From Planctomyces sp. (GTDB lineage Bacteria; Planctomycetota; Planctomycetia; Planctomycetales; Planctomycetaceae), in the NCBI GenBank assembly GCA_016795105.1, contig JAEUIH010000003.1, positions 1 through 64,000 of the forward strand: a stretch of DNA of 64,000 nucleotides, given 5' to 3'. The position numbers were made by a program, and so were the translations under genes. How positions within the stretch are numbered: position 1 is the stretch's first letter; each line of letters starts with the position of its first letter. Of the stretch, positions 54,396-63,802 are shown piece after piece. The notes under the pieces were generated by a model. That model worked only from the letters and a program-made list of their open reading frames with translations. It did not search any database and had not been told where the DNA came from.

Positions 54396-55989
54396 GCTTT
54401 TGGCAGAGACCACAAAGCAGAATTTCGACGACCATCAGTCCCATCGGGATCAGGAATCGAAAGACGGCTTCCGAGCCCGGGCCTGCTGCACTTCGCAAGG
54501 CAAATGCCATGATCCCGATCACAACGATCGAAAACATCGGCATGACGATCCAGAGAATTGCGGCCGCAATGACCATGCCCCCATAACGAAGTACGGTCGA
54601 CAATGCGGTTCCCAGGTGCACTGTGAACAGGAACCAGGTAAACAAATGCAGGAACCAGGGTTCGATAAAGACCTCGATGGCATTCGACGTGTCAGAATGT
54701 GTAAACGTTGCGAACATCAGAATCCAGCCCGTAACGAACCAGAACAGCGATGGCAACAGGCCTGGAATAACACCTGCAGTGAGACCCACTGCGATGCTGT
54801 AAGGAGACTTGGGCAGCATCATCAGCGATGACAGGGTCTTTTGGTAGATTTCCACATTCAGGACGCTTCCAAACAGTCTCGCACATTCGATCAGAAACAG
54901 AACAAACGAACCGAAAAGCAAGGCACCGACCAGGACTTCACTATCGATGTTTTCACCGAGGAAGAGCAAAAATATTGCAACCAGACCCATGGAGAACATC
55001 GGGATTGAAATAAACCGAATGATTAGCCACGGCCAGCCTCCGGACGCAAACTGCCAGGACTTCCAAAGAAGCGCATCTCCTGCGACTCTGCTCGACGTTC
55101 GACGACTCCTGAAGATGTCCAGAATCCTGTGACCTGATTCCTGTGTCAGTCCCTGACCAATCGCTCGTTGATTGAAGAAGTCGAAGCTGATCCAGCTGAG
55201 AATCAGGAATCCAAGACCAGAGCACGCCTGAAACGTCATTTGGGATGACCAGATTGCGTCACCACGATTCAGCATCTGATATCCGGAGAGAGTCCTCATC
55301 AGAGTTCTTTCCTGGAAATACAGTGCACAATCGACCATAAACGATGCCGTGGATTCGCTCAGAAATGTTGTTCGCGCTACTTCCGCAAGCACAAAGAAAC
55401 CCAGATACCCGAGTTCAAAGATCGCCCACAAAAAGGTCATCAATGTGAAGGCTCGTCGATTATTCATCGCCACTGTGCTGGCGAAGGCCCCCATCTGGCA
55501 CAGCATAAACGCATAGCACATAAGTGCCAGCACGGATGCAAGCAGTTGTTCAATGACAACCCCGCCCATGGTGATCGACAGTACCAGAAAAGGCAGGACG
55601 ACCAGGAGGAACAAAATGACCATCGCGAGTCGAGGGATCGATTTTCCGATCAGGAGACCCAGGTTGGAAACGCCTGTCATCCGCAAAAGCGCAAGCGTGT
55701 CTTCTTCCTTCTCTTCGGTGATCGCCACGGAAAAATACAATCCGCCAACAAGCGAAAGGAACCAATAGCAACAGGTCAGGATCATTCCGGAGAATCGTGC
55801 ACCTGCTGAACCGAAGAATGCAACTGTTTCAAGCTGAAGAATGAAGAACGCCATGACGGTAAACGCCAGGCCTCCCCGAATCACATGAAATAAGAAGACT
55901 CTCGATTCCTGCCGGATTGATCGAGTCAGGAAGGAACTGATTCTGTGGAGCGATTCCATGAATCCGTTTGAGTCGGCTCTCGATTTCAT
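54358..55989 (-). CDS. ABC-2-type membrane permease-like protein
   Basis: 543 residues with about twelve hydrophobic helices. The first third has the ABC-2 pattern: helix, then YFSVAITEEKEEDTLALLRMTGVSNLGLLIGKSIPRL, a cytoplasmic loop seen in export permeases with gene-fused or separate ATPases. No ATPase gene is adjacent. The start codon overlaps the RraA-like stop by 4 bp, so it is the last gene of a minus-strand operon with NAD synthetase. Its 3' end overlaps the sensor kinase. Confidence 0.75.
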   Translation of the reverse strand: MKSRADSNGFMESLHRISSFLTRSIRQESRVFLFHVIRGGLAFTVMAFFILQLETVAFFGSAGARFSGMILTCCYWFLSLVGGLYFSVAITEEKEEDTLALLRMTGVSNLGLLIGKSIPRLAMVILFLLVVLPFLVLSITMGGVVIEQLLASVLALMCYAFMLCQMGAFASTVAMNNRRAFTLMTFLWAIFELGYLGFFVLAEVARTTFLSESTASFMVDCALYFQERTLMRTLSGYQMLNRGDAIWSSQMTFQACSGLGFLILSWISFDFFNQRAIGQGLTQESGHRILDIFRSRRTSSRVAGDALLWKSWQFASGGWPWLIIRFISIPMFSMGLVAIFLLFLGENIDSEVLVGALLFGSFVLFLIECARLFGSVLNVEIYQKTLSSLMMLPKSPYSIAVGLTAGVIPGLLPSLFWFVTGWILMFATFTHSDTSNAIEVFIEPWFLHLFTWFLFTVHLGTALSTVLRYGGMVIAAAILWIVMPMFSIVVIGIMAFALRSAAGPGSEAVFRFLIPMGLMVVEILLCGLCQKLIVRRMEEVAGQ

Positions 55990-56669
55990 AGAACACCAAA
56001 TGTTTCAAAGGCCTGTGTGGCTGACATTCCGCCTCGAATTGCATCCCGGACCTGGTTCTCTGCATGGACTTTATCCCATGCGGCACGGACAACTTCCGCT
56101 TCCACGTCCTGCGGAACAAAAACAATACCATCCTGATCGGCGGCAACCAGATCGCCAGGACGAATTGACACGCCATCAAGTTCGATTTGCACGTCGAAAT
56201 CCGTGACTCTCTGTCGATCCCGACTGTCATAAGGATTTGTTCCGCGAGCAAACACGGGAAACTGCATACGAGTCATTTGAGCCACGTCGCGAACTGCTCC
56301 ATCAACAATGACACCCACGCAACCCGAATTCTTTGCAGCTGTCGATAACAGCTCGCCCCAGATTCCACTTCGAAACGAACCCGATGCCGCGCAAATCAGG
56401 ACATCGTCCAGGCGACAGGAATCGACAGCCAGCAGTTCGAGCTTGTATGGCTCGGGATCCGTATGAGCCATATCGGACCAGAGTGTTGTGCGACAGCGTC
56501 CGATGAGTGTCAGCCCCGGCATTGTGATCGGGTGAACCGGGATTCGTGGCGACTGGTGCCTGTAACCAAATCCATCGAGCGCATCACAAAGCAACGGAAC
56601 CGTCAGGTATTCGCGCATCATCGCGAGCGTGATCGGACGATTGTCTGCTGTCATAGCGTGCTGGGTCAT
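55986..56669 (-). CDS. RraA-like / HMG aldolase family protein
   Basis: 227 residues from ATG at 56669, in a 4-bp overlap with the NAD synthetase stop. Core motifs: LCDALDGFGYRHQ, GRCRTTLWSD, GELLSTAAKNSGCVGVIVDGAVRDV, FPVFARGTNPYDS, and GDLVAADQDGIVFVP. The GxxxxxAxxxGxxGxVxDGxxRD pattern is that of class II pyruvate/4-hydroxy-4-methyl-2-oxoglutarate aldolases and RraA, which binds RNase E. The substrate cannot be told. Confidence 0.82.
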   Translation of the reverse strand: MTQHAMTADNRPITLAMMREYLTVPLLCDALDGFGYRHQSPRIPVHPITMPGLTLIGRCRTTLWSDMAHTDPEPYKLELLAVDSCRLDDVLICAASGSFRSGIWGELLSTAAKNSGCVGVIVDGAVRDVAQMTRMQFPVFARGTNPYDSRDRQRVTDFDVQIELDGVSIRPGDLVAADQDGIVFVPQDVEAEVVRAAWDKVHAENQVRDAIRGGMSATQAFETFGVL

Positions 56670-58642
56670 TTGTTTTCTTTCTTCAGTTCTCTGAGCTCTT
56701 TTCCAAATCCTCCGGACAGGATCGGAAACCGGCACCATGTTCGTGGATCGAGATTCTTGTCGTCGACATGAAACGAAGGTGCGTATCTTTCCCGTTTCCA
56801 TTGGTTGCGTGACCAGAGTCGAAAGAATCGCTCAAGCCAGATCACGAGCTGCTCACGTGGCCACGGACTCGCTTCTCGCATCAACGTTTCAAGGATCTCT
56901 GCGGGGCTCAGCTTGTCTCGTATCGCAAGTCGCTCAATCTGATCCAGCAGCGGGTATGGCATCAGGTCGCCTTCGTCCGTTTGCTCATAACTTGCCGGGC
57001 GCAGTTCGGCTGTCGGCTGCTGCTCGTTGACGAGCTTCAGCACCGGCAATGGACTGCATTCAGCCGATCCCTCCGTTTCAAGCGTTTTGAGCCATCGACG
57101 CAGGAAAGCTTTGTCGATTCCCGCGATTGGGCTGAGTCCGCCCGAGGTATCTCCGTCCATTGTGGCATAGCCGACAGCGGCCTCTGATCGATTACTGGTT
57201 GAAAGCAGCAGCGAATTGCCTATGTTTGCCAACATCCAGACGCTGGGAGATCGAGTTCTGGCCTGAATATTCTGAAGTGCAATGTCATCCTGATCCCACG
57301 TCAGCCTGCGACCCAGGGCATTTTCGATTGTCTGAGTGTAAAGTTCCACGAGTGGATCGACGTTAAGTTCGTACCAGGTTCCGCCGACCGCCTGCGTGAC
57401 AGATCGTGCGGCAGTTCGAGTAACTTCGCCGCTGTTTCTGGTTGCCTGATATACACCTGTTAACAATCGAGCCATGATCTGGTCGGATGTTGAGCAGAGT
57501 TCGATCCCGCGGATATAGCTGAGTCGATCTCGGAAGCCCTCGATCCCAAGATCCCGCAGTGCCAGATCGGTCATGCATCGGATCAGACACGCAACGGCCG
57601 AAGAGTCCGCACCTCCGCTCATGGAGACCACAAACCCATGTGACCGACTCTTGCGAAGATAATCAAACAGAGCGAGGCTGACGGCTCTGGTAAATTCTTC
57701 TTCTCGAGGCATGATCGCGGCATCAACTCGTGTTTCAGTTCCGGTGTTCGGACAGACAAGTCGACCGGGAATACGCGCAATCCTGTGATGAACTTCATCC
57801 CTGACTTCGGCCCGCATTGAATGAACAGCAGCCCGGCGAGTACGAGTCAGTTCGACGTCTACATCAGCAGTCGTGACATGGACTTCATGAAACCCGAATC
57901 GGGGACCGGTTGCCAGGAGCGAACCGCTGGATGCAATCAACGCTCCGCCATCGTAGATTGCTCTGCCCGCTTCGTTGCCAATCAGATTTGCATAAATGTA
58001 GCTGACGCCAAATGATCGTGAGCCTTCAAGTACAAAGCGCTTTCGAACTTCGTGCTTGCCAAATGCAAAGTGACTGGCACTGGGGTTAAAGATGACGTCA
58101 ACCCCGCACTCGGCCATTCTGTTCCCGGGACGTCCGGCGACCCAGGCATCTTCGCAGATCTCAAAGCCAGCTCGAACACCGTCGACTTCAAACAACAGAT
58201 CGCCGAGTGGCCAGGACTGCTCACCATGAGTGTATTCTGTAATTGTTTCGGCCGGCCATGCCCGAAACCATCGAGGTTCGTAGTGCAGTCCATCACCGGC
58301 AAGATGCTGCTTCGGTACAAAGCCTGCGATTTTTCCGTTCGCTGCGACACAGGCAACGTTGTAAACACCATTCGTGACATATAGCGGAAGGCCGATGGCA
58401 ACCATCATGCCGTCAGTCTCAGGGACGATCCTCTGCAGCATCTCCCACGACGTATGCCAGACGTTAGGGGACAGGAACATATCTTCGCAGCCGTAACCCG
58501 GAATACACAGTTCCGGCAGACACAGCATGCTCACCTGTTGTCGTCGAGCTTCTTCAATTGCCAGCAGAATTCGTGACGCATTGCCTTCCCAATCGAGCGG
58601 CATCTGGTTCAAAATGGCAGCGCCAAGTCGCAGGCGTTTCAT
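56666..58642 (-). CDS. nadE: Glutamine-dependent NAD synthetase
   Basis: 658 residues. N-terminal nitrilase-type glutaminase with Glu (CLPELCIPGYG), Lys (FVPKQHLAGDG) and Cys (FEICEDAW) of the catalytic triad. C-terminal ligase with the ATP-pyrophosphatase loop VSMSGGADSSAVACL, near residue 340, and LLSTSNRSEAAVGYATMDGD. It converts deamido-NAD to NAD using glutamine ammonia. Head of an operon with the RraA-like and ABC-2 genes. The length fits the eukaryote/actinobacterial-like glutamine form. Confidence 0.92.
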   Translation of the reverse strand: MKRLRLGAAILNQMPLDWEGNASRILLAIEEARRQQVSMLCLPELCIPGYGCEDMFLSPNVWHTSWEMLQRIVPETDGMMVAIGLPLYVTNGVYNVACVAANGKIAGFVPKQHLAGDGLHYEPRWFRAWPAETITEYTHGEQSWPLGDLLFEVDGVRAGFEICEDAWVAGRPGNRMAECGVDVIFNPSASHFAFGKHEVRKRFVLEGSRSFGVSYIYANLIGNEAGRAIYDGGALIASSGSLLATGPRFGFHEVHVTTADVDVELTRTRRAAVHSMRAEVRDEVHHRIARIPGRLVCPNTGTETRVDAAIMPREEEFTRAVSLALFDYLRKSRSHGFVVSMSGGADSSAVACLIRCMTDLALRDLGIEGFRDRLSYIRGIELCSTSDQIMARLLTGVYQATRNSGEVTRTAARSVTQAVGGTWYELNVDPLVELYTQTIENALGRRLTWDQDDIALQNIQARTRSPSVWMLANIGNSLLLSTSNRSEAAVGYATMDGDTSGGLSPIAGIDKAFLRRWLKTLETEGSAECSPLPVLKLVNEQQPTAELRPASYEQTDEGDLMPYPLLDQIERLAIRDKLSPAEILETLMREASPWPREQLVIWLERFFRLWSRNQWKRERYAPSFHVDDKNLDPRTWCRFPILSGGFGKELRELKKENK

Positions 58643-58748
58643 AATTGCAGCGGATTCCGGTTAAATGTCGCCAGGATTTTGTGTTCCATGAGTGTACACA
58701 ACCAGGTTCGTTGCAGACAACGAGTCCTTGAAAGCGGGAGCTGAGAAT

Positions 58749-60053
58749 ATGTCAACGCGTCGCAGATTTCTTCAGTCGACTCTGGTTGGTGCTGCTGCCG
58801 CATATACCGGAAAGCTGAGGGCCGCCGGTCGATCGTCGTCGGATCAGATTGTGCTTGGTCTGATTGGACCGGGCGGGATGGGAATGAATCATGTCCGTGA
58901 ATTATGCAAACGAACCGATGTGACGATTGCCGCCGTATGCGATGTGGATTCCCAGAGAGCCGGAGCAGCCGCCGAAGAAGTTGCAAAATCCAGACCAAAA
59001 CCACGAATCGAAAGCGATCTTCGAAAAGTCCTCGACGACCCGGAGATCGATGCTGTTTTCATCGCGACTCCCGATCACTGGCATGCCCCGGCATCCATCC
59101 TTGCTCTCGATGCCGGTAAGCATGTCTATGTCGAAAAGCCCTGCTGCCACAATATTCGGGAGGGTCGTTTGATGGCTGACGCTGTTGAACGAAGCGGAAA
59201 GCTCCTTCAGGTGGGGACTCAGAGTCGCAGCGGCGATTTTATCCAGGAGGCAATTCAGCGGATTCACGAAGGTGAGATTGGAGAAGTGATCGTTGCTAAG
59301 GCATGGAATAGTCAGAGGCGAGGCTCGATCGGCAGGACTCAGCCCTCCGATCCTCCTTCAAATCTCGACTTCGATACCTGGGTCGGCCCGGCTCCACTCG
59401 TCCCGTATCGGACGAATCTGCTCCATGGTGTTTGGCGATGGTGGTATGACTTTGGCTGCGGAGACATCGGAAATGATGGTGTTCACGATATTGATGTCGC
59501 TCTATGGGGATTGAACGTGAAGTCTCACCCGGAACGCATGACGTGTCTGGGAGGCCGTTATGTGGTCGAGGACGATCAGCAGTTTCCGGATACTCAATAC
59601 GCCGTCTGCGAGTATCCCAATGGAGACCAGAATCGCAAGAGGCAAATGATCTTTGAGCAGCGAGACTGGTCGCCTTATACACAGGAAGGTTATGAAAACG
59701 GTTCTGCGTGGTACGGCACCAAAGGCCTTCTGGTCATGGGGCACGTGACCGGCTGGAAGATGTTCCGTGAACGAAATGAACTCGTCGCTGAACGCACGGG
59801 TTCGCTGTCACTCGAGCCTCATCACACGAATTTCTTTGACGGTATTCGCGGAACCTCTTCAAAGCTGAATGCAGATATCCAGGCTGGACTGCTGGCAGCC
59901 GGAGTCGTGCATTTTGCAAACATTGCGGCACGCCAGCGAGCGGTTCTCGAGATCAATGCAGCTGCCGAACAGATCACAAATCATGTCGAAGCGAACGCGA
60001 TGATCCGCAGGAAATATCGTGACTCACACTGGGCCGTTCCAAAGAATGTGTGA
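58749..60053 (+). CDS. Gfo/Idh/MocA family oxidoreductase, Tat-exported
   Basis: 434 residues from ATG at 58749 (GGGAG ten bases upstream). Twin-arginine leader STRRRFLQSTLVGAAAAYTG. Rossmann fold with GLIGPGGMGMNHV, AAVCDVDSQR and IATPDHWHAPASILALDAGKHVYVEKP, the EKP motif of the family. NVGTQSRSGDF-type and WWYDFGCGDIGNDGVHDIDVALWG motifs complete the C-terminal domain. Sugar or inositol-like oxidoreductase; substrate unknown. A second, more distant paralogue is at 28614. Confidence 0.88.
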   Translation: MSTRRRFLQSTLVGAAAAYTGKLRAAGRSSSDQIVLGLIGPGGMGMNHVRELCKRTDVTIAAVCDVDSQRAGAAAEEVAKSRPKPRIESDLRKVLDDPEIDAVFIATPDHWHAPASILALDAGKHVYVEKPCCHNIREGRLMADAVERSGKLLQVGTQSRSGDFIQEAIQRIHEGEIGEVIVAKAWNSQRRGSIGRTQPSDPPSNLDFDTWVGPAPLVPYRTNLLHGVWRWWYDFGCGDIGNDGVHDIDVALWGLNVKSHPERMTCLGGRYVVEDDQQFPDTQYAVCEYPNGDQNRKRQMIFEQRDWSPYTQEGYENGSAWYGTKGLLVMGHVTGWKMFRERNELVAERTGSLSLEPHHTNFFDGIRGTSSKLNADIQAGLLAAGVVHFANIAARQRAVLEINAAAEQITNHVEANAMIRRKYRDSHWAVPKNV

Positions 60054-60126
60054 GAATCCGAAGAACATTTGAAGATCTGAAAGGTATGCCACGTTTCGAA
60101 AGTGGTGTGTCCCGAAGGCACACTAC

Positions 60127-60561
60127 TTATTCGACAACAGCACCGGTGTCCGATCGAACGACCACCAGTTTGTGGTTTGGTACGTCGTATTGATACGCCA
60201 GTCCGGCTGGAAGGGACGGCAGTCGCATATTGTTTTCCACAATGATTCGCTGCATGAATTCATCGTAGTCTTTTGGGTAGCGACCTTCGAGTGCCTGAAA
60301 GAGGTTGACAGCGTGTTCAACTCCCAGCCCTGCAATCTGTTGCTTCAGAGGCTGATAGGCTTCGAGCGCAGCAGTGAGAGGATTTGTGATCTGAACCTTG
60401 TTTGAAACAACTTCCGCTCCGGCGTTTGGATCAAATTCACCGATGTCCTGAGTCGTTTTCGGCTTTGCGGGGGTAGTGGATTGAGTTTGCGATTCGAGTC
60501 CGCAGCCACAGGCCAGAATCAGCATTAGAGAGGTTGCCAAATGTGTCGTGCCGAATCTCAT
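60127..60561 (-). CDS. Lipoprotein of unknown function
   Basis: 144 residues from ATG at 60561, with GGGGAG about eight bases upstream. Lipobox LILAC at about residues 14-18 (SLMLILACGCGLE). The mature part begins with a Thr/Gln/Pro linker and has helical sequence (VEHAVNLFQALEGRYPKDYDEFM), which resembles planctomycete lipoproteins near type II secretion components; uncertain. It is divergent from the next gene. Confidence 0.7.
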   Translation of the reverse strand: MRFGTTHLATSLMLILACGCGLESQTQSTTPAKPKTTQDIGEFDPNAGAEVVSNKVQITNPLTAALEAYQPLKQQIAGLGVEHAVNLFQALEGRYPKDYDEFMQRIIVENNMRLPSLPAGLAYQYDVPNHKLVVVRSDTGAVVE

Positions 60562-60701
60562 TTCCGATCTCCCCTGGACAAACGAACGCGTTTCAAGGAA
60601 CCTCCCGGATTGTACGGACTGCTGCGATGGAAACAAACTCACCAGGTTCTGCCCGCAGTCGTCGGTTCAGGTTCGTGACAGGCGAATTCGAGGAGATCAC
60701 G

Positions 60702-63008
60702 GTGATACGATATTCAATCATGGTACTTGCAGCACTTGTGAGCCTGAGTCCTGTTGGGATGTCGGACTCGCGTGCAGCTGTTCATGTCGTTGGTGGCACA
60801 CTTCAGGAGCAGACAGCAATTCAGATCTCTGCACCGCGTCCGTGGCAGGTCGTTCAGCGAAAGGGATTTGTTCCCGGGCATTCTCACGAAAATCAGCCGG
60901 GTGGCCCTGCCATGGGGTTTGGTGATGTTCGAGTTGTGCTCAATGGAGTGCCTTCAGAGTGGACCCCACTTCTGGAATATCGAATTCGGGATCTGAAAAC
61001 TGACGATAACGCGCAGGCTCATCAGACGTCAGCAGCCTTTCAGCCATTGATTACAAGTGCGGTCGGAGGTGGTGCCGATTCGGCAACTCAGGTAGCTGCC
61101 GAGTTACGACTTCCGGCAGGGGGTTGGTATCGGCTTGATGTTCGGGTCGTTCGTGGTGAGGAGATTCTCGCTGAGGCAACTGTTGAGCCGATCGGAGTGG
61201 GCGAAGTCTTCGTTGTCGCGGGGCAATCCTATGCAACGAACTGCAATGATCGTCAGTTTCAGGTAGAGGACCAACGCAAAAGAGTGTCAGCATGGAACTG
61301 GCGAACCGGAGAATGGCAGCTGGCCAATGATCCTCAGCCGTGCGCGGATGAAAGTACGGGAGGTACGATCTGGCCGGTGACCGGAGACATGCTGGTATCT
61401 GTGTTAAATGTTCCTGTGGGATTCGTCAACGTTGCATACGGAGGCACATCAAGTCAGCAATGGATGCCGGACGGCGATCTTCACAACAGGCTGATGGCGG
61501 CTGCCGGTACAATCGGGAGTTGCCGCGCAGTGCTCTGGCAGCAGGGGGAGTCGGACGTCATCGCGAACGCATCAACAGAAGAATACGTTCAGCGAATGCG
61601 GACTATCAGAGACCATGCGGCTACGGCATGGGAATATCCTGTGCCATGGATGCTGGCAAAGTCGACACTGCATCCAACCGTCTATGTCCGGCCGACTGAA
61701 GAGCAGAGGATTCGGGATGGAATCGAACAGCTGATCCTCAAACACGAATATCTCCGCGGGCCGGATACCGATATTCTGGGCGCTGAAAATCGCGGTGGGC
61801 CGGATACGCGACGGCACTTTTCTGAGATCGGTCAGCGGCGAGCAGCTTCTATGTGGTTTGCCTCGATCATGCAGCACGTAATGAACCCACAGCCGGACGA
61901 TGATCGAGTGGCCTCTTTACTTTCGGAGATGAACCTGTCGCAAGCCCCATGGAATTCTTCGCTGGTGTGGAGAGAAAGCAGTATTCTGTTTAAAAGAGAC
62001 GGGAATAGTCTTCCTGTGGCTCGACTCGGATTTCCGGCCGTGAAGATTCTTGAAGTTCGATCGGCAGATGGCCGGCAGCGATTTTCCGAAGGTCGACATT
62101 ATCGAGTTTCAGAAGATCGACTCTCGCTGATCTTCATGGATTCCGGGAAGACTCCTGTCATTGCTGAATCCGACTTGTTTGTCCCGCGAGATTCACCAAA
62201 CAGCTATCGTCACCGGACATCGAATCCGGAGCAGAATCTGCTTTATGCACCTGGTCGGTGGTTTCACGACCGCAATATTGAGATTACCTATGAGCGAGCG
62301 GATGTCGCAGATCAGTCGACGGAAACACCGTCAGAGCCTGGTGTGTATGGCAGCCTTGAGCGAATCAGGCAGAGACTCAAAAGCGGACAACGCATTCGAC
62401 TTGGTGTCAGTGGTGACAGCATCTCAACGGGACTAGATGCCTCAGCGTTGACCTATGCGTGGCCAAATCAACCCGGATATCCGGACCTGGTTGCGGCGGA
62501 ACTTCAGGCGGTGTCCGGAGCCGGAATTGATGTAACAAACCGAGCAGTGGCTGGCTGGAGCGTAGCGAACGGGGTTCAGGACCTGGATGCTCTGCTTCAG
62601 AGTGAACCACATCTTGTCATCATTGCGTACGGGATGAATGATGTCGGGCGAAAGGATCCAAAGTGGTTTCGCGAGCAGACTCAACTCATGATCGAGCGAA
62701 TCCAGAAGCAGCTTCCACAGACAGACATCGCACTGGTCTCACCAATGCTGGGGAATTCAGAGTGGGTCCACACACCTCGGGAAATGTTTGCACTCTATCG
62801 GAATGAGCTGAAGTCTCTGTGTGGTCCCGGAGTCGCCATGGCCGATGTGACGGCTGTCTGGTCCATGATGCTCGAGCACAAGCATGATCACGACCTGACC
62901 GGAAACGGACTCAATCACCCAAATGACTATGGGCATCGATTGTATGCGATGACCATTCTCGAATTGTTCAAAGACATAAAGGTGTCAGATGGAGCTGGGG
63001 CTCAGTAA
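60702..63008 (+). CDS. Double SGNH esterase: SASA-type plus GDSL-type domain
   Basis: 768 residues from GTG at 60702, with GAGGAG six bases before it, giving a clean signal peptide (RYSIMVLAALVSLSPVGM). The first esterase is of the sialate O-acetylesterase/SASA type: EVFVVAGQSYATN (about 167-180) with the nucleophile Ser, AYGGTSSQQW, and LWQQGESDV. The second is GDSL-type: LGVSGDSISTG (about 567-577), IAYGMNDVG and NHPNDYGH near 738 with the catalytic Asp/His. It would deacetylate sugars outside the cell; two domains may act on different acetyl groups. The start at 60627 is possible. An SDR gene overlaps the end by 20 bp. Confidence 0.82.
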   Translation: MIRYSIMVLAALVSLSPVGMSDSRAAVHVVGGTLQEQTAIQISAPRPWQVVQRKGFVPGHSHENQPGGPAMGFGDVRVVLNGVPSEWTPLLEYRIRDLKTDDNAQAHQTSAAFQPLITSAVGGGADSATQVAAELRLPAGGWYRLDVRVVRGEEILAEATVEPIGVGEVFVVAGQSYATNCNDRQFQVEDQRKRVSAWNWRTGEWQLANDPQPCADESTGGTIWPVTGDMLVSVLNVPVGFVNVAYGGTSSQQWMPDGDLHNRLMAAAGTIGSCRAVLWQQGESDVIANASTEEYVQRMRTIRDHAATAWEYPVPWMLAKSTLHPTVYVRPTEEQRIRDGIEQLILKHEYLRGPDTDILGAENRGGPDTRRHFSEIGQRRAASMWFASIMQHVMNPQPDDDRVASLLSEMNLSQAPWNSSLVWRESSILFKRDGNSLPVARLGFPAVKILEVRSADGRQRFSEGRHYRVSEDRLSLIFMDSGKTPVIAESDLFVPRDSPNSYRHRTSNPEQNLLYAPGRWFHDRNIEITYERADVADQSTETPSEPGVYGSLERIRQRLKSGQRIRLGVSGDSISTGLDASALTYAWPNQPGYPDLVAAELQAVSGAGIDVTNRAVAGWSVANGVQDLDALLQSEPHLVIIAYGMNDVGRKDPKWFREQTQLMIERIQKQLPQTDIALVSPMLGNSEWVHTPREMFALYRNELKSLCGPGVAMADVTAVWSMMLEHKHDHDLTGNGLNHPNDYGHRLYAMTILELFKDIKVSDGAGAQ

Positions 63009-63771
63009 TCGCGTGGCCGTCGTAACCGGGGGCGGCAGCGGGATCGGACAAGCGACCGCGGATATGCTGTTGGCCGAGGGTTGTCGAGTTGCCGTTTGGG
63101 ATCTGAACGTGTCAGAACCTTCGAAGGCATCTCAGATCAGTGTTCGTTGCGATGTCACGAACAGAACGACACTCGAGGATGCACTTCGGGAAACCGAATT
63201 ACAGCTTGGGTCGGTTGACATCGTCGTTCACGCCGCCGCAATTGGATCGGGCTATTTTGGATTTCCGTTTACTCGAGTACCACCGGAAGCCTGGCAAAGA
63301 GTTCTTGAGGTCAACGTCATGGGCATGGTTAATATTGCTCACCTGTTTGCCCCTCGAATGCTTGAACGTAAGCAGGGATGTTTTGCGTTTCTGGCCAGCG
63401 TCGCGGGGCAGATGGGATCTCAGACAGATCCGCCGTATAGTGCCAGCAAAGCAGCGAACATCAATTTTGCTCAGTGTCTGGCAAAGGACCTGGCTCCGAG
63501 TGGAATTCGCGTGAATACAGTGTGCCCAGGAATGGTCAAAACACCGCTGAATGAGTCTGTCTGGAAGGCGTGGGTTGAACAGCAGCCTGTCGGAGACCAG
63601 CGGACCTACGAACAATGGGCCTCGGAGAAGATAGGGAGTGTGATCCCTTTGAAGCGATGGCAGACGGCCGATGATGTTGCCGCGATGCTCGTTTTCCTGT
63701 GCAGCGATCGTTGTCGGGAAGTCACCGGTCAGACCATCAATGTCGATGGTGGTTGCGTGATGCACTGGTGA
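62989..63771 (+). CDS. Short-chain dehydrogenase/reductase
   Basis: 260 residues. NAD(P) motif VTGGGSGIGQAT, VHAAAIGS (NAG-type position), catalytic SVAG and YSASKAANINF, and the PGMVKTPL loop. INVDGG closes the fold. It is translated with the esterase (20-bp overlap), so a sugar or acyl ketone substrate released by that pathway is possible (inference). Confidence 0.88.
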   Translation: MELGLSNRVAVVTGGGSGIGQATADMLLAEGCRVAVWDLNVSEPSKASQISVRCDVTNRTTLEDALRETELQLGSVDIVVHAAAIGSGYFGFPFTRVPPEAWQRVLEVNVMGMVNIAHLFAPRMLERKQGCFAFLASVAGQMGSQTDPPYSASKAANINFAQCLAKDLAPSGIRVNTVCPGMVKTPLNESVWKAWVEQQPVGDQRTYEQWASEKIGSVIPLKRWQTADDVAAMLVFLCSDRCREVTGQTINVDGGCVMHW

Positions 63772-63802
63772 AGGACTGTGGGAATTTAGGATTGGCAGAA
63801 AC

